64,000 nucleotides of DNA from Snodgrassella alvi (GCF_040741455.2 NZ_CP160328.2:2111701-2175700), one strand, 5' to 3'. Numbered from the stretch's first letter, positions 16,894-26,605 are shown. Numbers and translations: made by a program. The notes: a model not told the origin generated them from the letters alone.

Positions 16894-18831
16894 ATGAGTC
16901 TATTGGAAATCAAAGGTATTAACCGCTGGTTTGGTCAGGGTGAAAACCGTGTTCAGGTACTCAAGGATATTAACCTGAGTATCGAAAAAGGTGATTTTGT
17001 TGCCATTATCGGCCAGTCCGGTTCTGGTAAATCCACACTGATGAACATCATCGGCTGTCTGGATGTGCCTTCCAGTGGTTCCTACAAAATTGATGGTGTG
17101 GAAACGGCCACTATGAGTGCAGACGAGCAGGCTGCACTGCGTCGCCGCAGTTTTGGCTTTATTTTTCAGCGTTATAACTTGCTAGGCACCTTAACTGCGC
17201 GTGAAAATGTGGCTCTACCGGCCGTATATGCGGGCATGGAACACGATGAACGGCTGCAACGGGCAGATGAATTACTGTCGCAGCTCGGCCTGTCAGGTAA
17301 AGAAGCCAACCGTCCTAATGAGCTATCTGGTGGCCAGCAGCAGCGCGTCAGTATCGCACGCGCTCTGATGAACGGCGGGGAAATTATTCTGGCGGATGAG
17401 CCCACCGGTGCACTCGATACCGGCAGCGGACAGAACGTCATGGAAATCCTGCATAAACTCCACGACGCTGGCCATACCATTGTGATGGTGACCCACGATC
17501 CAAGCATAGCAGCCAATGCCAACCGCGTAATAGAAATCCGTGACGGACGCATTATTGCCGACCACAGCAAAAATCCGAATATTCCCACAAGTCGCATCGA
17601 AAGTATCGAAGAGCGCAACTCGTGGCTTTTTTACCGTGACCAACTATTTGAATCGTTTCGCATGTCGATTCAGGCGATTATGGCGCATAAGATGCGCTCA
17701 TTTCTTACTATGCTCGGTATCATTATCGGTATTGCATCAGTAGTATCGGTTGTGGCACTGGGACGTGGTTCGCAAGAAAAAATTCTTGAAAACATTAATG
17801 CCATGGGCACCAATACGGTGTCTGTTTATCCAGGTTATGGCTATGGCGATCGCCGTTCTTCGCGGATTAAAACGTTGACCGTAGGCGATGCCGAAGCATT
17901 GAAACAGCAGGACTATGTTGACAGTGTTACTCCTGGTGCCAACACCAGTGGCACACTCACCTATGAAAATCAGTCTCTTTCCGCCCAGCTCTATGGGGTG
18001 GGAGATCAGTACTTTGATGTACGCGGTATCAAACTTGCTTTTGGCCGCCTGTTTAATGAAGATGATGTTAGCCAAAACAGTCAGGTAGTGGTGATTGATG
18101 ACAACACCAAAAATAAACTCTTCGCAGACGGCAGTAATCCGTTGGGTGAGGTAATTTTGTTTAATAAGCGCCCTTTGCGCATCATTGGCGTAGCTGCACC
18201 TAATAATAATGGATTTGCTGATACCGACAGTTTACAGCTTTATACGCCGTATACCACCTTGATGAACCGCATTTCTGGTTCTAAATACATTACATCTGTT
18301 ACCGTAAAAATCAAAGACAATGTAAATTCCCAGACTGCGGAAAAGGGCATTATTGAATTACTTAAAACCCGCCACGGTACTGAAGATTTTTTTACCCGCA
18401 ATAGCGACACCATCAAGCAGACTATTGAAAGTACTACCGGTACCATGACAATGCTGATATCCAGTATTGCTTTGATTTCACTGGTGGTGGGCGGTATCGG
18501 TGTGATGAATATCATGCTGGTATCGGTAACAGAACGAGTGAAGGAAATTGGTATCCGTATGGCCATAGGCGCACGTCAGCACAATATTCTGGAGCAGTTT
18601 CTGATAGAGGCTGTACTGATTTGTTTGATTGGTGGGCTGGTAGGTGTGTTGTTTTCTTTTGCCATCAGTATGTTGTTTAACATGCTGGCCACCGATTTTG
18701 CCATGTCATTCTCAACCATTTCGATTGTGATGGCGGTTTTGTGTTCCAGCTTCATAGGTGTGTTATTCGGGTTTATGCCGGCAAAACGTGCTTCACAGCT
18801 AAATCCGATAGATGCCCTGTCGCGAGATTAA
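16894..18831 (+). CDS. macB: MacB, ABC-type efflux ATPase/permease
   Basis: MacB is a fused ATPase-permease that powers export of macrolides, lipopeptides, siderophores or heat-stable toxins through MacA and an outer membrane channel. The 645-residue protein has an N-terminal nucleotide-binding domain with Walker A GQSGSGKST, signature LSGGQQQR and Walker B ILADEPTGALD. Four membrane helices and a large periplasmic MacB core domain (about residues 290-510) follow. The C-terminal FtsX-like part has GGIGVMNIMLVSVTERVKEIGIRMAIGA. It is 3 bp from macA and 54 bp before the outer membrane factor gene. Confidence 0.95.
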   Translation: MSLLEIKGINRWFGQGENRVQVLKDINLSIEKGDFVAIIGQSGSGKSTLMNIIGCLDVPSSGSYKIDGVETATMSADEQAALRRRSFGFIFQRYNLLGTLTARENVALPAVYAGMEHDERLQRADELLSQLGLSGKEANRPNELSGGQQQRVSIARALMNGGEIILADEPTGALDTGSGQNVMEILHKLHDAGHTIVMVTHDPSIAANANRVIEIRDGRIIADHSKNPNIPTSRIESIEERNSWLFYRDQLFESFRMSIQAIMAHKMRSFLTMLGIIIGIASVVSVVALGRGSQEKILENINAMGTNTVSVYPGYGYGDRRSSRIKTLTVGDAEALKQQDYVDSVTPGANTSGTLTYENQSLSAQLYGVGDQYFDVRGIKLAFGRLFNEDDVSQNSQVVVIDDNTKNKLFADGSNPLGEVILFNKRPLRIIGVAAPNNNGFADTDSLQLYTPYTTLMNRISGSKYITSVTVKIKDNVNSQTAEKGIIELLKTRHGTEDFFTRNSDTIKQTIESTTGTMTMLISSIALISLVVGGIGVMNIMLVSVTERVKEIGIRMAIGARQHNILEQFLIEAVLICLIGGLVGVLFSFAISMLFNMLATDFAMSFSTISIVMAVLCSSFIGVLFGFMPAKRASQLNPIDALSRD

Positions 18832-18885
18832 GCCAATTACCAGTCCAGTATTCTGTAGCGGAAAGAGGTAGGCAGTAGTAATTAA

Positions 18886-20319
18886 ATGAATGTATTAATG
18901 GCTGCTGCCAAGAAGATAAAATCAATCATGATGAAAAATATTTCTGTGAAAAAAAGCACCGCAGCTTTAATTGTAGGTTTAAGTGTGTTGCTGAATGCCT
19001 GCGCTACTCAGACACCTTATCCGCAGCAGAGCCTATATCGGGCCGGTATGCTCAGCAGTGCTGAAATTGCCGCAAAGTATCAGGTAAACGGCAACTGGTG
19101 GGAAATTTATCAAGATGCTACATTGAATCAGCTGGTTACTACAGCACTGGCAAATAATATTGATTTACGGCAGGCTGCTATAACCGCTGAAAAAGCGCGC
19201 TACACTGCGCGGCTGACGGGCACGGATTTATTTCCTAAAGCCAATGGTTCCCTTGGTGCCAGTAGCAGTAAAGACCTGAAAGAGGGCGGGGCATCCAGCC
19301 GTAGCTTTAGCGGCCAGCTGGGACTGAGCTATGAGCTGGATGTGTGGCAAAAAATCCGTGCTAATACCAATGCCGCTATCTGGCGCTATCAGGCCAGCGA
19401 GCAGGATATGGCCGCCAGCCGTTTAGCACTAATAAACAGTGTAGTGGATAATTATTTTCATTTGGCCTATATCGATGGCGCCATCAGCCTGACTAAGGAC
19501 AGCATCGAGCAATACCGTCAGATTGCTCGCATCTCGCAGGCACAGTATGCGGTGGGTAAAGTGAGCAGTATTAATGCTACTAATGCCAAACAATCTCTAC
19601 TGAATGCAGAAAACAGCCTGACTTCTCTGCAACAAAATCGTGCCGACGTAGTGCAGACGCTGCACAATTTACTTAATCAACGACCAAATGAAACAACGGA
19701 TATCCAGCCAACACCTTTGAATCAGATTAAATTCAGTGAAGTGAATCTGGATGTACCTTTATCCGTTCTCGCCAATCGTCCAGATCTACGCGCGGCGGAA
19801 TATCGCCTACAGTCTGCCTATGCCACCCAGCAAGGTACTCGCCGTAGCTGGTATCCAGGCATCAGCCTCAGTACGGCAGTAAATTCTCGTTCAGATTCGG
19901 CAAACTCTGCCTTGCGTTTTCCTGTTGGTACGGCCAGTGTTAACGTCAACCTGCCATTTCTCGACTGGCAGACCTTATATTGGCAAAATAAGCAAGCCAA
20001 AGCTGATTTTGACAGCGCTAGACTGACATTTGAGCAGTCACTGACAACGGCACTAAATGAGGTAGAACGATATTATCAGCAATACACCCTTAGTCGTCAT
20101 ACCTTAGCCAATTCCGAACAAAAATATCAGTTTGATATAAAAAACAGCCGGTACTACCATGCACGCTATCAGTATGGTACCAATCCGCTCAGTGACTGGT
20201 TGGATGCGCTGAATACGCAATATTCTTCTGCACAGAATGTCCTGAACAGCCGCTACAACGTTTTACAAAATGAAAATCTGATATATCAAGCCATGGCCGG
20301 ACGTTATCAGCCGCGATAA
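18886..20319 (+). CDS. Outer membrane efflux lipoprotein (NodT/OprM-type factor)
   Basis: The protein is a TolC-like trimeric outer membrane channel subunit, with two OEP domains predicted from about residues 75-275 and 290-470. A signal sequence ends at lipobox LLNAC, so it is a lipoprotein of the NodT family. The motif ANRPDLRAAEYRLQSAYA is characteristic of that family. ATG at 18886 gives 477 residues. An internal ATG pair at 18928 and 18931 would give a more standard signal peptide (MMKNISVKKSTAAL), so the true start may be there. With macA and macB it completes a tripartite pump in one operon. Confidence 0.9.
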   Translation: MNVLMAAAKKIKSIMMKNISVKKSTAALIVGLSVLLNACATQTPYPQQSLYRAGMLSSAEIAAKYQVNGNWWEIYQDATLNQLVTTALANNIDLRQAAITAEKARYTARLTGTDLFPKANGSLGASSSKDLKEGGASSRSFSGQLGLSYELDVWQKIRANTNAAIWRYQASEQDMAASRLALINSVVDNYFHLAYIDGAISLTKDSIEQYRQIARISQAQYAVGKVSSINATNAKQSLLNAENSLTSLQQNRADVVQTLHNLLNQRPNETTDIQPTPLNQIKFSEVNLDVPLSVLANRPDLRAAEYRLQSAYATQQGTRRSWYPGISLSTAVNSRSDSANSALRFPVGTASVNVNLPFLDWQTLYWQNKQAKADFDSARLTFEQSLTTALNEVERYYQQYTLSRHTLANSEQKYQFDIKNSRYYHARYQYGTNPLSDWLDALNTQYSSAQNVLNSRYNVLQNENLIYQAMAGRYQPR

Positions 20320-20398
20320 TGTGAATTATCTGACGATGTTGCGGCAGATTATTCTTAGCTGATCTGGCTTAATTTGCTCAGAAGAACCTGATACTGGC

Positions 20399-20565
20399 AA
20401 AAAAATCGCCCCTAAAAAAGGGGCGCAAAAAGGAACACAAACCACTACCAATAGTTAACTTCCAATATAAATCGTTGCGCAAGCAGCAATTTATATGTAA
20501 ATCAGTTTGGATATTCAAATAAATCAGTACTTTATTTGGAAAAATTTGTTTTGTTGCGTGAACAT
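20399..20565 (-). ncRNA. Predicted Fur-regulated small RNA (NrrF/RyhB-like in logic)
   Basis: Read on the minus strand, a sigma70 promoter (TTGCAA, 17-bp spacer, TATGAT) predicts a start near 20565. A classic terminator ends the transcript near 20399: stem CGCCCC/GGGGCG, loop TTTTTTA, then a run of seven T. The product is about 167 nt, with no credible open reading frame. It has an A/C-rich unpaired stretch (CAACAAAACAAATTTTT), typical of Hfq-binding small RNAs, and an internal hairpin ATATAAAT/ATTTATAT (20465-20496). A Fur-like box overlaps the -35 element. Iron-repressed small RNAs of this size, such as meningococcal NrrF, are known in Neisseriaceae; homology to NrrF was not tested. Confidence 0.65.
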
Positions 20566-20571
20566 AGGGGC

Positions 20572-20615
20572 ATCATAAACAAATTGTTTTACAATTGCAA
20601 ATGATAATTATTTTT
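20572..20615 (-). promoter_or_regulatory. Sigma70 promoter with overlapping Fur-like box
   Basis: The -10 TATGAT lies at 20572-20577, the -35 TTGCAA at 20595-20600, and the spacer is 17 bp. The 19-mer at 20597-20615 matches the Escherichia coli Fur consensus at 14 of 19 positions by my count. Binding there would block the -35 region, so iron repression is expected. This is inference from sequence. Confidence 0.6.
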
Positions 20616-20909
20616 ATTTCTAAAAATAATTAGTATATTTTATTAAATATTTGTTTTTATTTAAAATAAAAATAGTCATTTCTTTGTGGTCTATTGTCTA
20701 AAAGGGCAAAAAGCTGGTTGAAATCTGATTTTAAGGTCTTGGCAACAGGTTAGAGACCTTTCTGTCTAGGAATCGCTCAGAAATTAAAATCAATCGCTGT
20801 ACTCAATAGAAAACATACCTTGGTTGCCAATTGCATTGTGCGTGTAATGGGATTTTTTAGTATTATTGTTATTTTAAATCTGCGGTATTCTGCCGCTTAA
20901 AGCATTAGC

Positions 20910-21647
20910 ATGCGTCAAATTATTCTCGATACTGAAACTACCGGCCTGTCTGCCAGTAATGGCGACAGATTGATTGAATTTGCCGGAGTAGAAATGATAG
21001 ACCGGCGGCTTACCGGCAATAATCTGCATCTTTATATTAATCCTGAGCGTGATATACCCGAAGAAGCAGTGGCAGTTCATGGCATCACATTGGAAAAACT
21101 GCATGAGATGAAAGCTCCAGTCTTTGCCGAAGTTGCCCAGCAAATAGCTGATTATATCAGCGGAGCAGAACTCATTATCCATAATGCGGGCTTTGACGAA
21201 AGCTTTCTGGATATGGAATTTAAAAAACTTAATATGCCCGCTACCAGAACCATTACTGAGAAAATCACCGATACTCTGCAAATGGCGCGCGAAAGATACC
21301 CGGGACAGAAAAATTCACTCGATGCTCTGTGTACCCGTCTGGAAGTGGATCGCAGCAAGCGCGTACTGCACGGTGCGCTGATAGACTGCGAGTTGCTTGG
21401 TGAAGTTTATTTGGCCATGACCCGCAGCCAGTTTAGCTTGGTGGATGAGCTGATGGCAGGTAATACCGATACCAGTATTGCGGGTGGTGGCCAATATCAG
21501 ATACAACATACAGCTCTTCCTGTCATCAAACCCAATGCAGAAGATATGGCGGAACACGAAGCATATTTACAAACGCTGGATAAAATTGTCGGTGCACCAT
21601 GTGCGTGGCGGCAGTGGCAGCAGCAACAAGAGGATAAATCTGCATGA
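20910..21647 (+). CDS. dnaQ: DNA polymerase III epsilon subunit (proofreading exonuclease)
   Basis: DnaQ is the 3'-5' exonuclease of the replicative polymerase. The 245-residue protein has the DEDDh exonuclease motifs: ExoI ILDTETTGL at residues about 5-13, ExoII near IIHNAGFDESFLDME, and ExoIII HGALIDCELLGEVYL. A C-terminal tail (about residues 180-245) matches the polymerase alpha-binding region. The ATG at 20910 begins directly before the ExoI strand; no strong ribosome binding site is seen. The stop overlaps the ispD start by 4 bases (ATGA), linking it to the isoprenoid genes. Confidence 0.94.
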   Translation: MRQIILDTETTGLSASNGDRLIEFAGVEMIDRRLTGNNLHLYINPERDIPEEAVAVHGITLEKLHEMKAPVFAEVAQQIADYISGAELIIHNAGFDESFLDMEFKKLNMPATRTITEKITDTLQMARERYPGQKNSLDALCTRLEVDRSKRVLHGALIDCELLGEVYLAMTRSQFSLVDELMAGNTDTSIAGGGQYQIQHTALPVIKPNAEDMAEHEAYLQTLDKIVGAPCAWRQWQQQQEDKSA

Positions 21648-22351
21648 GCCGGCGTATTGCGCTGATTCCGGCTGCAGGTGTCGGCGCACGCTTTGGTGCA
21701 GAGTGCCCGAAACAGTATGTCCGTCTAGTAGGGCGAACGGTGCTCGAACATACTGTCACACGATTAGCCGGAATACCAGCAATTGATTTAGTGTTCATTG
21801 TCGTGTCGTCACAGGATGAGTACATCGATACCATATATCCATCTGCTGCTTTACCTCCCAATATCGCTATTCTGCGCTGTGGTGGAGACACGCGAGCGCA
21901 AACAGTGCGCAATGGCATCAGACTGGCCCAGCAGCACTATGCCGTTCTGGATACAGACTGGCTGCTGGTACATGATGCCGCCCGCTGCTGTGTTAGTACA
22001 GAATCAGTTGAACGCCTAATAAAGGCAGTACAGCATCATCCGGTGGGCGGATTATCAGCACTGCCGGTGGCTGATACATTGAAGCAGGCAGACCCGGCAC
22101 AGCAGGTCAGCAGGACGGTCAACAGAGCAGGTTTATGGCAGGCTCAGACGCCGCAGATGTTTCGTGCAGGTATGCTGGCTGCAGCACTGGATCAGGCAGA
22201 TTTAGACGTAATAACTGATGAATCTTCCGCTGTAGAAGCCATGGGGCTTGCACCGCTGCTGGTGGCAGGAGATATCCGGAACCTAAAATTAACCAGTGCA
22301 CAAGATGCTTTACTGGCTACTTATTTCTTACAGCAGGATAACATTGAATGA
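21644..22351 (+). CDS. ispD: 2-C-methyl-D-erythritol 4-phosphate cytidylyltransferase
   Basis: IspD makes CDP-methylerythritol, the third step of the non-mevalonate isoprenoid pathway. The 235-residue protein has the nucleotide-binding N-terminus [13 protein letters not shown] with PKQY, then VHDAARCCV in the middle and [11 protein letters not shown] near the C-terminus, all family signatures. It overlaps both dnaQ and ispF by 4 bases, so all three are translationally coupled. Size is normal. No fusion with IspF is present, although the two genes are adjacent. Confidence 0.95.
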   Translation: MSRRIALIPAAGVGARFGAECPKQYVRLVGRTVLEHTVTRLAGIPAIDLVFIVVSSQDEYIDTIYPSAALPPNIAILRCGGDTRAQTVRNGIRLAQQHYAVLDTDWLLVHDAARCCVSTESVERLIKAVQHHPVGGLSALPVADTLKQADPAQQVSRTVNRAGLWQAQTPQMFRAGMLAAALDQADLDVITDESSAVEAMGLAPLLVAGDIRNLKLTSAQDALLATYFLQQDNIE

Positions 22352-22830
22352 AATCTATCAGAATCGGGCAGGGCTATGACGTGCATCAGTTGGTAGCCGG
22401 CCGGCCGCTGATATTAGGCGGAGTTTCCATCCCTTTTGATAAAGGATTGCTTGGACATTCAGATGCCGATGCCCTGCTGCATGCGATTACCGATGCTTTG
22501 TTAGGTGCTGCTGCGTTGGGTGATATTGGCAAACTTTATCCAGATACTGCTGCTGTGAATAAAGATGCAGACAGCCGCGAGTTGTTACGCGGGGCTTATG
22601 CTCAAGTGCAGGCGGCAGGCTGGAAAGTAGTCAATGTAGACAGTACTGTGATTGCCCAGCAGCCTAAACTGCGCCCTTACATCGACCAAATGCGGCAAAA
22701 TATAGCCGCTGTACTGAATTTGCCGGTTGATGCCGTTAATATCAAAGGCAAAACCAATGAAAAACTTGGTTATTTAGGGCGACAAGAAGCAATTGAGGCA
22801 CAGGCAGTTGTTCTGCTTACAGCGGTTTAA
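22348..22830 (+). CDS. ispF: 2-C-methyl-D-erythritol 2,4-cyclodiphosphate synthase
   Basis: IspF cyclises CDP-methylerythritol 2-phosphate in the non-mevalonate pathway. The 160-residue protein has the zinc-ligand region GQGYDVHQL, then [21 protein letters not shown] and DIGKLYPDT. The C-terminal [25 protein letters not shown] is also typical. It starts within the ispD stop (ATGA overlap). The next gene, rpiA, lies about 80 bp downstream with its own ribosome binding site. Confidence 0.96.
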   Translation: MKSIRIGQGYDVHQLVAGRPLILGGVSIPFDKGLLGHSDADALLHAITDALLGAAALGDIGKLYPDTAAVNKDADSRELLRGAYAQVQAAGWKVVNVDSTVIAQQPKLRPYIDQMRQNIAAVLNLPVDAVNIKGKTNEKLGYLGRQEAIEAQAVVLLTAV

Positions 22831-22911
22831 TCCAATGCAGGCTTGAGCTATAATTTTTTGATACAGACAAACTAATTTGTCATCTATTTAGGATAAACAA
22901 GGAGCAGTAGT

Positions 22912-23580
22912 ATGGCAGCACAAGATGAACTCAAGCGTCAGGCCGCAGAAAAAGCGGTTGAATATGTGCAGGAAAACGAATATCTGGGCATCGGCACCGG
23001 ATCAACTGTACGTTTTTTTATTGAGGCATTGGCGCAAAGCAGAAAAAGAATCAAAGGTGCGGTGTCCACATCTGCCCAGACTAGTGCGGCTCTGAAGAGC
23101 TTTGGTATTCCTGAAGTCACATTGAATGAAGTGAACGGCCTGCCGTTATACATCGATGGAGCCGATGAAATCAATCATTTATTACAAATGATTAAAGGTG
23201 GCGGTGGCGCTTTGTTGAATGAGAAGATTGTCGCCAGTGCAGCAGAAAAATTTATCTGTATTGCCGACGAAAGTAAATATACTAGTCGCCTTGGTCATGT
23301 GCCTGTACCAGTGGAAGTGATGCCAAATGCCCGTTCACTGGTGGCGCGCCGGCTACTGAAATTCGGCGGTGAACCGGAATTACGTCTAGGCTTTACAACT
23401 GATAACGGTAACCAGATTCTTGACGTTGCCAATTTGAATATCAGCGAACCAATAAAACTGGAAGATGCTATTAACGGCATACCAGGTGTGGTCGAAAACG
23501 GTTTGTTTACCCACCATCCTGCTGATTTGCTGCTGCTGGGTTGCCAGAGTGGCGTTCAGGTGTTAACAGCCAAAGTCTGA
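22912..23580 (+). CDS. rpiA: Ribose-5-phosphate isomerase A
   Basis: RpiA interconverts ribose 5-phosphate and ribulose 5-phosphate in the pentose phosphate pathway. The 222-residue protein contains [16 protein letters not shown] near the N-terminus, the active-site YIDGADEI, and [17 protein letters not shown]. The family tail includes [11 protein letters not shown] at 22912 follows AAGGAGCAGTAGT, a strong ribosome binding site. A terminator-like repeat follows at 23627. Confidence 0.96.
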   Translation: MAAQDELKRQAAEKAVEYVQENEYLGIGTGSTVRFFIEALAQSRKRIKGAVSTSAQTSAALKSFGIPEVTLNEVNGLPLYIDGADEINHLLQMIKGGGGALLNEKIVASAAEKFICIADESKYTSRLGHVPVPVEVMPNARSLVARRLLKFGGEPELRLGFTTDNGNQILDVANLNISEPIKLEDAINGIPGVVENGLFTHHPADLLLLGCQSGVQVLTAKV

Positions 23581-23626
23581 ATCAGTTGCGGCAGAGGTGA
23601 ACAAACATATTTGCACTTGTTTCTGT

Positions 23627-23670
23627 GCAGCCAGCTATTATCAATACCAGCAGCTGGCTGCCATTGTTTT
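23627..23670 (+). terminator. Probable terminator after rpiA
   Basis: The 10-bp repeat GCAGCCAGCT/AGCTGGCTGC encloses a 15-base loop and is followed by CATTGTTTTAA. The T run is short and the loop long, so confidence is moderate. Confidence 0.6.
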
Positions 23671-23742
23671 AATGGCGATTTTTATGTCTGTCAGTCTGAG
23701 ATACTTACAGTAGGGTTTTTTGAGGGGTGATTTTAGAGGTAA

Positions 23743-24411
23743 ATGCAGAACAGACAAAAAGCAGTAAGCAAATGGCGTAAAATTTTAATCTGGCTGGCGA
23801 TGGTACTGACGCTGGCTAAAGTTTGGTTGCCAGACAGTATAATTGCGCCATTGCAAAACCAGATACAGAAAGCAGATAGTATTCTGCGTTCCGTACAAGA
23901 TATTTTCAATGGTCGGCCGCACGTTGCCAAAGGCAGAAAGTATGCACCGGCGAGCAAAGGACGTTACACAGGACAGGTTGACAGCGTACATGACGGGGAT
24001 ACCATCCATGTTAAAGATAATAACGGCTATATGCACAAAATTCGACTGGCCAGTATTGATGCGCCTGAAATCAAACAGGCCTATGGCATTGCCAGTAGAG
24101 ATGCTTTAAAAACGCGTATTGAAGGTAAATCAGTCGCTGTGAATGTTGTGGCTATCGACCAATATCAGCGCGAAGTAGGGCAGATAATGCTGAGCAATGA
24201 AGACATGAATTTATGGATGGTACAGCAAGGCTATGCATGGCATTACGATTCTATTGCAAAAAAACAGCAGGATCGGCTGAGTTTTAGCCGCTATCAGCAA
24301 GCCCAGCTTCAGGCACGCCAAAAACGGCTCGGTCTGTGGCACAATGCACGTGCTATTGCACCTTGGCAGTTTCGCCAGCAACAGAAAACCGCTAATAGAA
24401 CAACTTCATGA
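23743..24411 (+). CDS. Thermonuclease-family (SNase-like) protein, membrane-anchored or exported
   Basis: The 222-residue protein has one hydrophobic segment near residues 14-34 (ILIWLAMVLTLAKVWLP), an uncleaved anchor or signal. A staphylococcal nuclease-like OB-fold domain spans about residues 70-205. Its catalytic pattern is present: DGDTIHV, then RLASIDAPEIKQAYG and DQYQREVGQI, with a terminal GLWHN. Such enzymes cut single- and double-stranded nucleic acids with calcium. The placement suggests a periplasmic domain. Its stop overlaps the nth start by 4 bases, so it is cotranscribed with a DNA-repair gene. Confidence 0.85.
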   Translation: MQNRQKAVSKWRKILIWLAMVLTLAKVWLPDSIIAPLQNQIQKADSILRSVQDIFNGRPHVAKGRKYAPASKGRYTGQVDSVHDGDTIHVKDNNGYMHKIRLASIDAPEIKQAYGIASRDALKTRIEGKSVAVNVVAIDQYQREVGQIMLSNEDMNLWMVQQGYAWHYDSIAKKQQDRLSFSRYQQAQLQARQKRLGLWHNARAIAPWQFRQQQKTANRTTS

Positions 24412-25049
24412 ATGCACATAAACGCGAGGAAATATTCAGTCGTTTGCAGGCCGCCTGTCCGCATCCGACCACAGAGCTGCAATATCATACCCCATTTGAA
24501 TTATTAATCGCCGTTATGCTGTCGGCACAGGCCACCGATGTATCTGTTAACAAATGTACCGTGCAGCTTTTTAAGCTGGCACCCACCGCTCAGAGCATGC
24601 TGGCGCTGGGGCAAAGTAAGCTAATGGACTGTATTCGCACCATAGGCTTATATAAAACCAAAGCCAAACATGTGATGGAAACCTGCGCAATTCTGGTTGA
24701 GCAATATGACGGCGAAGTACCGCAGACACGAGATCAGCTAGAAGCTTTACCTGGTGTAGGTCGTAAAACAGCCAATGTGGTGCTGAATACCGCATTTGGC
24801 CAGCCGACCATTGCTGTAGACACGCATATTTTTCGTGTGTGTAACCGGACCGGTTTGGCTCCAGGCAAAACCGTACGCGAAGTAGAAGATAAATTAATGA
24901 AAGTGGTGCCGAAACAGTATCGTTTGAATGCCCACCACTGGCTTATTTTACATGGCCGTTACATATGTAAAGCACGTAAACCTGACTGCGAACGCTGTTT
25001 GATAAATGATTTATGCGAATATCCGGCGAAGGCAACTTTAACTGTCTGA
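24408..25049 (+). CDS. nth: Endonuclease III
   Basis: Nth is a bifunctional DNA glycosylase and AP lyase that removes oxidised pyrimidines. The 213-residue protein has the helix-hairpin-helix LPGVGRKTANVVLN carrying the catalytic lysine, and the catalytic aspartate in AVDTHIFRV. At the C-terminus is the [4Fe-4S] cysteine pattern C-x6-C-x2-C-x5-C (CKARKPDCERCLINDLC). All key residues are intact. Its start is coupled to the upstream nuclease gene by a 4-base overlap. Confidence 0.96.
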   Translation: MNAHKREEIFSRLQAACPHPTTELQYHTPFELLIAVMLSAQATDVSVNKCTVQLFKLAPTAQSMLALGQSKLMDCIRTIGLYKTKAKHVMETCAILVEQYDGEVPQTRDQLEALPGVGRKTANVVLNTAFGQPTIAVDTHIFRVCNRTGLAPGKTVREVEDKLMKVVPKQYRLNAHHWLILHGRYICKARKPDCERCLINDLCEYPAKATLTV

Positions 25050-25129
25050 TTAAGTAACTTTACGCCTCTTTTCGTTACAATATTATTGATCACCGCTTGT
25101 GTAAGAAAACAAACAAGATAGGGAAGTTG

Positions 25130-26605
25130 ATGCGGATAAATCGCAAATATATGTTGACGGCAATTTTGTCAGCGTTGTTGGCGGCAGCTGGGTGTGACCG
25201 GCTGGAACACTGGTTTGGCAAAACAGCCAATCAGGGTTTTGTAAAAGAAATACCTGCCGGCACTGATGGTAACAGCAATCAGGTAGCCATGCTGTTGCCT
25301 GATTTTACTCGGCTGGTAGACCAGCAGGGTCCCGCCGTGGTAAACATACAGGCCACCCGAGATAACCGCAGCCTTGACGGTGACATTGAAAGCAGCTCCG
25401 ATACGCTGCCCGATAATGACCCGTTTTACGAATATTTCAAACATCTGTTACCTAATGTGCCTCAGACGCCGCAGACAAATGATGATGAATACAATTTCGG
25501 CTCAGGTTTTTTCATTAGTAAGGATGGCTATATTCTCACCAATACACATGTTGTCAATGGCATGAACAACATTAAAGTTTTGCTAAACGATAAACGGGAA
25601 TTTCAGGCAAAATTGATTGGTGCAGATCCTCAGTCTGACGTGGCTTTATTGAAAATCAATGCGGATAATTTGCCAGTTGTGCAGCCTGGCAATCCGAAAG
25701 AATTGAAAGTTGGAGAGTGGGTAGCGGCTATTGGTGCACCATTCGGTTTTGACAACAGTGTCACTGCCGGTATCGTTTCTGCCAAAGGGCGTAGCCTGCC
25801 AGAAGAGAACTACACCCCATTTATTCAAACAGATGTAGCCATTAATCCGGGCAATTCAGGTGGTCCCCTATTTAACCTAAAAGGTCAGGTAGTTGGCATC
25901 AATTCCCAGATATACAGTCGTAGTGGCGGCTTTATGGGCATCTCTTTTGCCATTCCGATAGATGTAGCCATGAATGTGGCTGAACAGCTAAAAACCACCG
26001 GTAAAGTACAGCGCGGACGTCTGGGTGTGGTTATTCAGGAAGTGAACTACAATCTGGCCAAATCTTTTGGGCTCAATAAGGCTAATGGCGCGCTGATTAC
26101 ACAGGTAGTAGCCGGCGGACCAGCAGCCAGATCAGGTCTGCAACCCGGTGACATTGTTGAAAGTGTTAATGGAGAAGAACTGGAAACCTCCAGTGATTTA
26201 CCGGTCAGAGTCGGACTGCTGCCGCCTGGAAAACAAATTATTCTCGGGATATGGCGTAAAGGCCGAAAACAGGATATTAAGGTAACACTGGATAATATGT
26301 CACCAGCCATCAGTGCTCCATCTAGTGCAGCCAGCGACATTATGCCTACTGACGGTGATAATTTTTTAGAACAACACCTTGGTCTGGAGCTGCGTGCAAG
26401 CAGTAAAGGGCTGGTGATTGAAGATGTTAGAAAATTAGCTGCACAGGTTGATTTACGTCGCGGGGATGTCATTGTCGCTGTTGGTTCAAAATTGGTACAC
26501 AATGAGAAGGATTTCGAGCAGGCAGTACAGGAAAGCGGAAAAAGTGTCCCTTTACTCATCCGGCGAGCCAATAATACTTTGTATATCGCTTTGATACTGC
26601 CCTAA
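25130..26605 (+). CDS. HtrA/Do-family periplasmic serine protease, probable lipoprotein
   Basis: This is a DegP/DegQ/MucD-type quality-control protease of the envelope. The 491-residue protein has a trypsin-like domain with the triad near His139 (NTHVV), Asp169 (SDVALLKI) and Ser243 (GNSGGPLF). Two PDZ domains follow, at about 300-390 and 410-490. The signal peptide ends in LAAAGC, which resembles a lipobox although alanine at -3 is suboptimal, so the protease may be membrane-tethered. ATG at 25130 follows AGGGAAGTTG. Its internal segment HLLPNVPQTPQTND is the regulatory loop region. Confidence 0.92.
   Translation: MRINRKYMLTAILSALLAAAGCDRLEHWFGKTANQGFVKEIPAGTDGNSNQVAMLLPDFTRLVDQQGPAVVNIQATRDNRSLDGDIESSSDTLPDNDPFYEYFKHLLPNVPQTPQTNDDEYNFGSGFFISKDGYILTNTHVVNGMNNIKVLLNDKREFQAKLIGADPQSDVALLKINADNLPVVQPGNPKELKVGEWVAAIGAPFGFDNSVTAGIVSAKGRSLPEENYTPFIQTDVAINPGNSGGPLFNLKGQVVGINSQIYSRSGGFMGISFAIPIDVAMNVAEQLKTTGKVQRGRLGVVIQEVNYNLAKSFGLNKANGALITQVVAGGPAARSGLQPGDIVESVNGEELETSSDLPVRVGLLPPGKQIILGIWRKGRKQDIKVTLDNMSPAISAPSSAASDIMPTDGDNFLEQHLGLELRASSKGLVIEDVRKLAAQVDLRRGDVIVAVGSKLVHNEKDFEQAVQESGKSVPLLIRRANNTLYIALILP

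Noticed and set aside
20407-20425. Terminator for the outer membrane factor gene on the plus strand
   Set aside because: On the plus strand the stem is followed by CAAAAAGG, not T residues; it only fits as a minus-strand terminator.
26047-26571. 174-residue minus-strand open frame inside the HtrA gene
   Set aside because: It is antisense to the PDZ region; the HtrA reading frame is fully supported.
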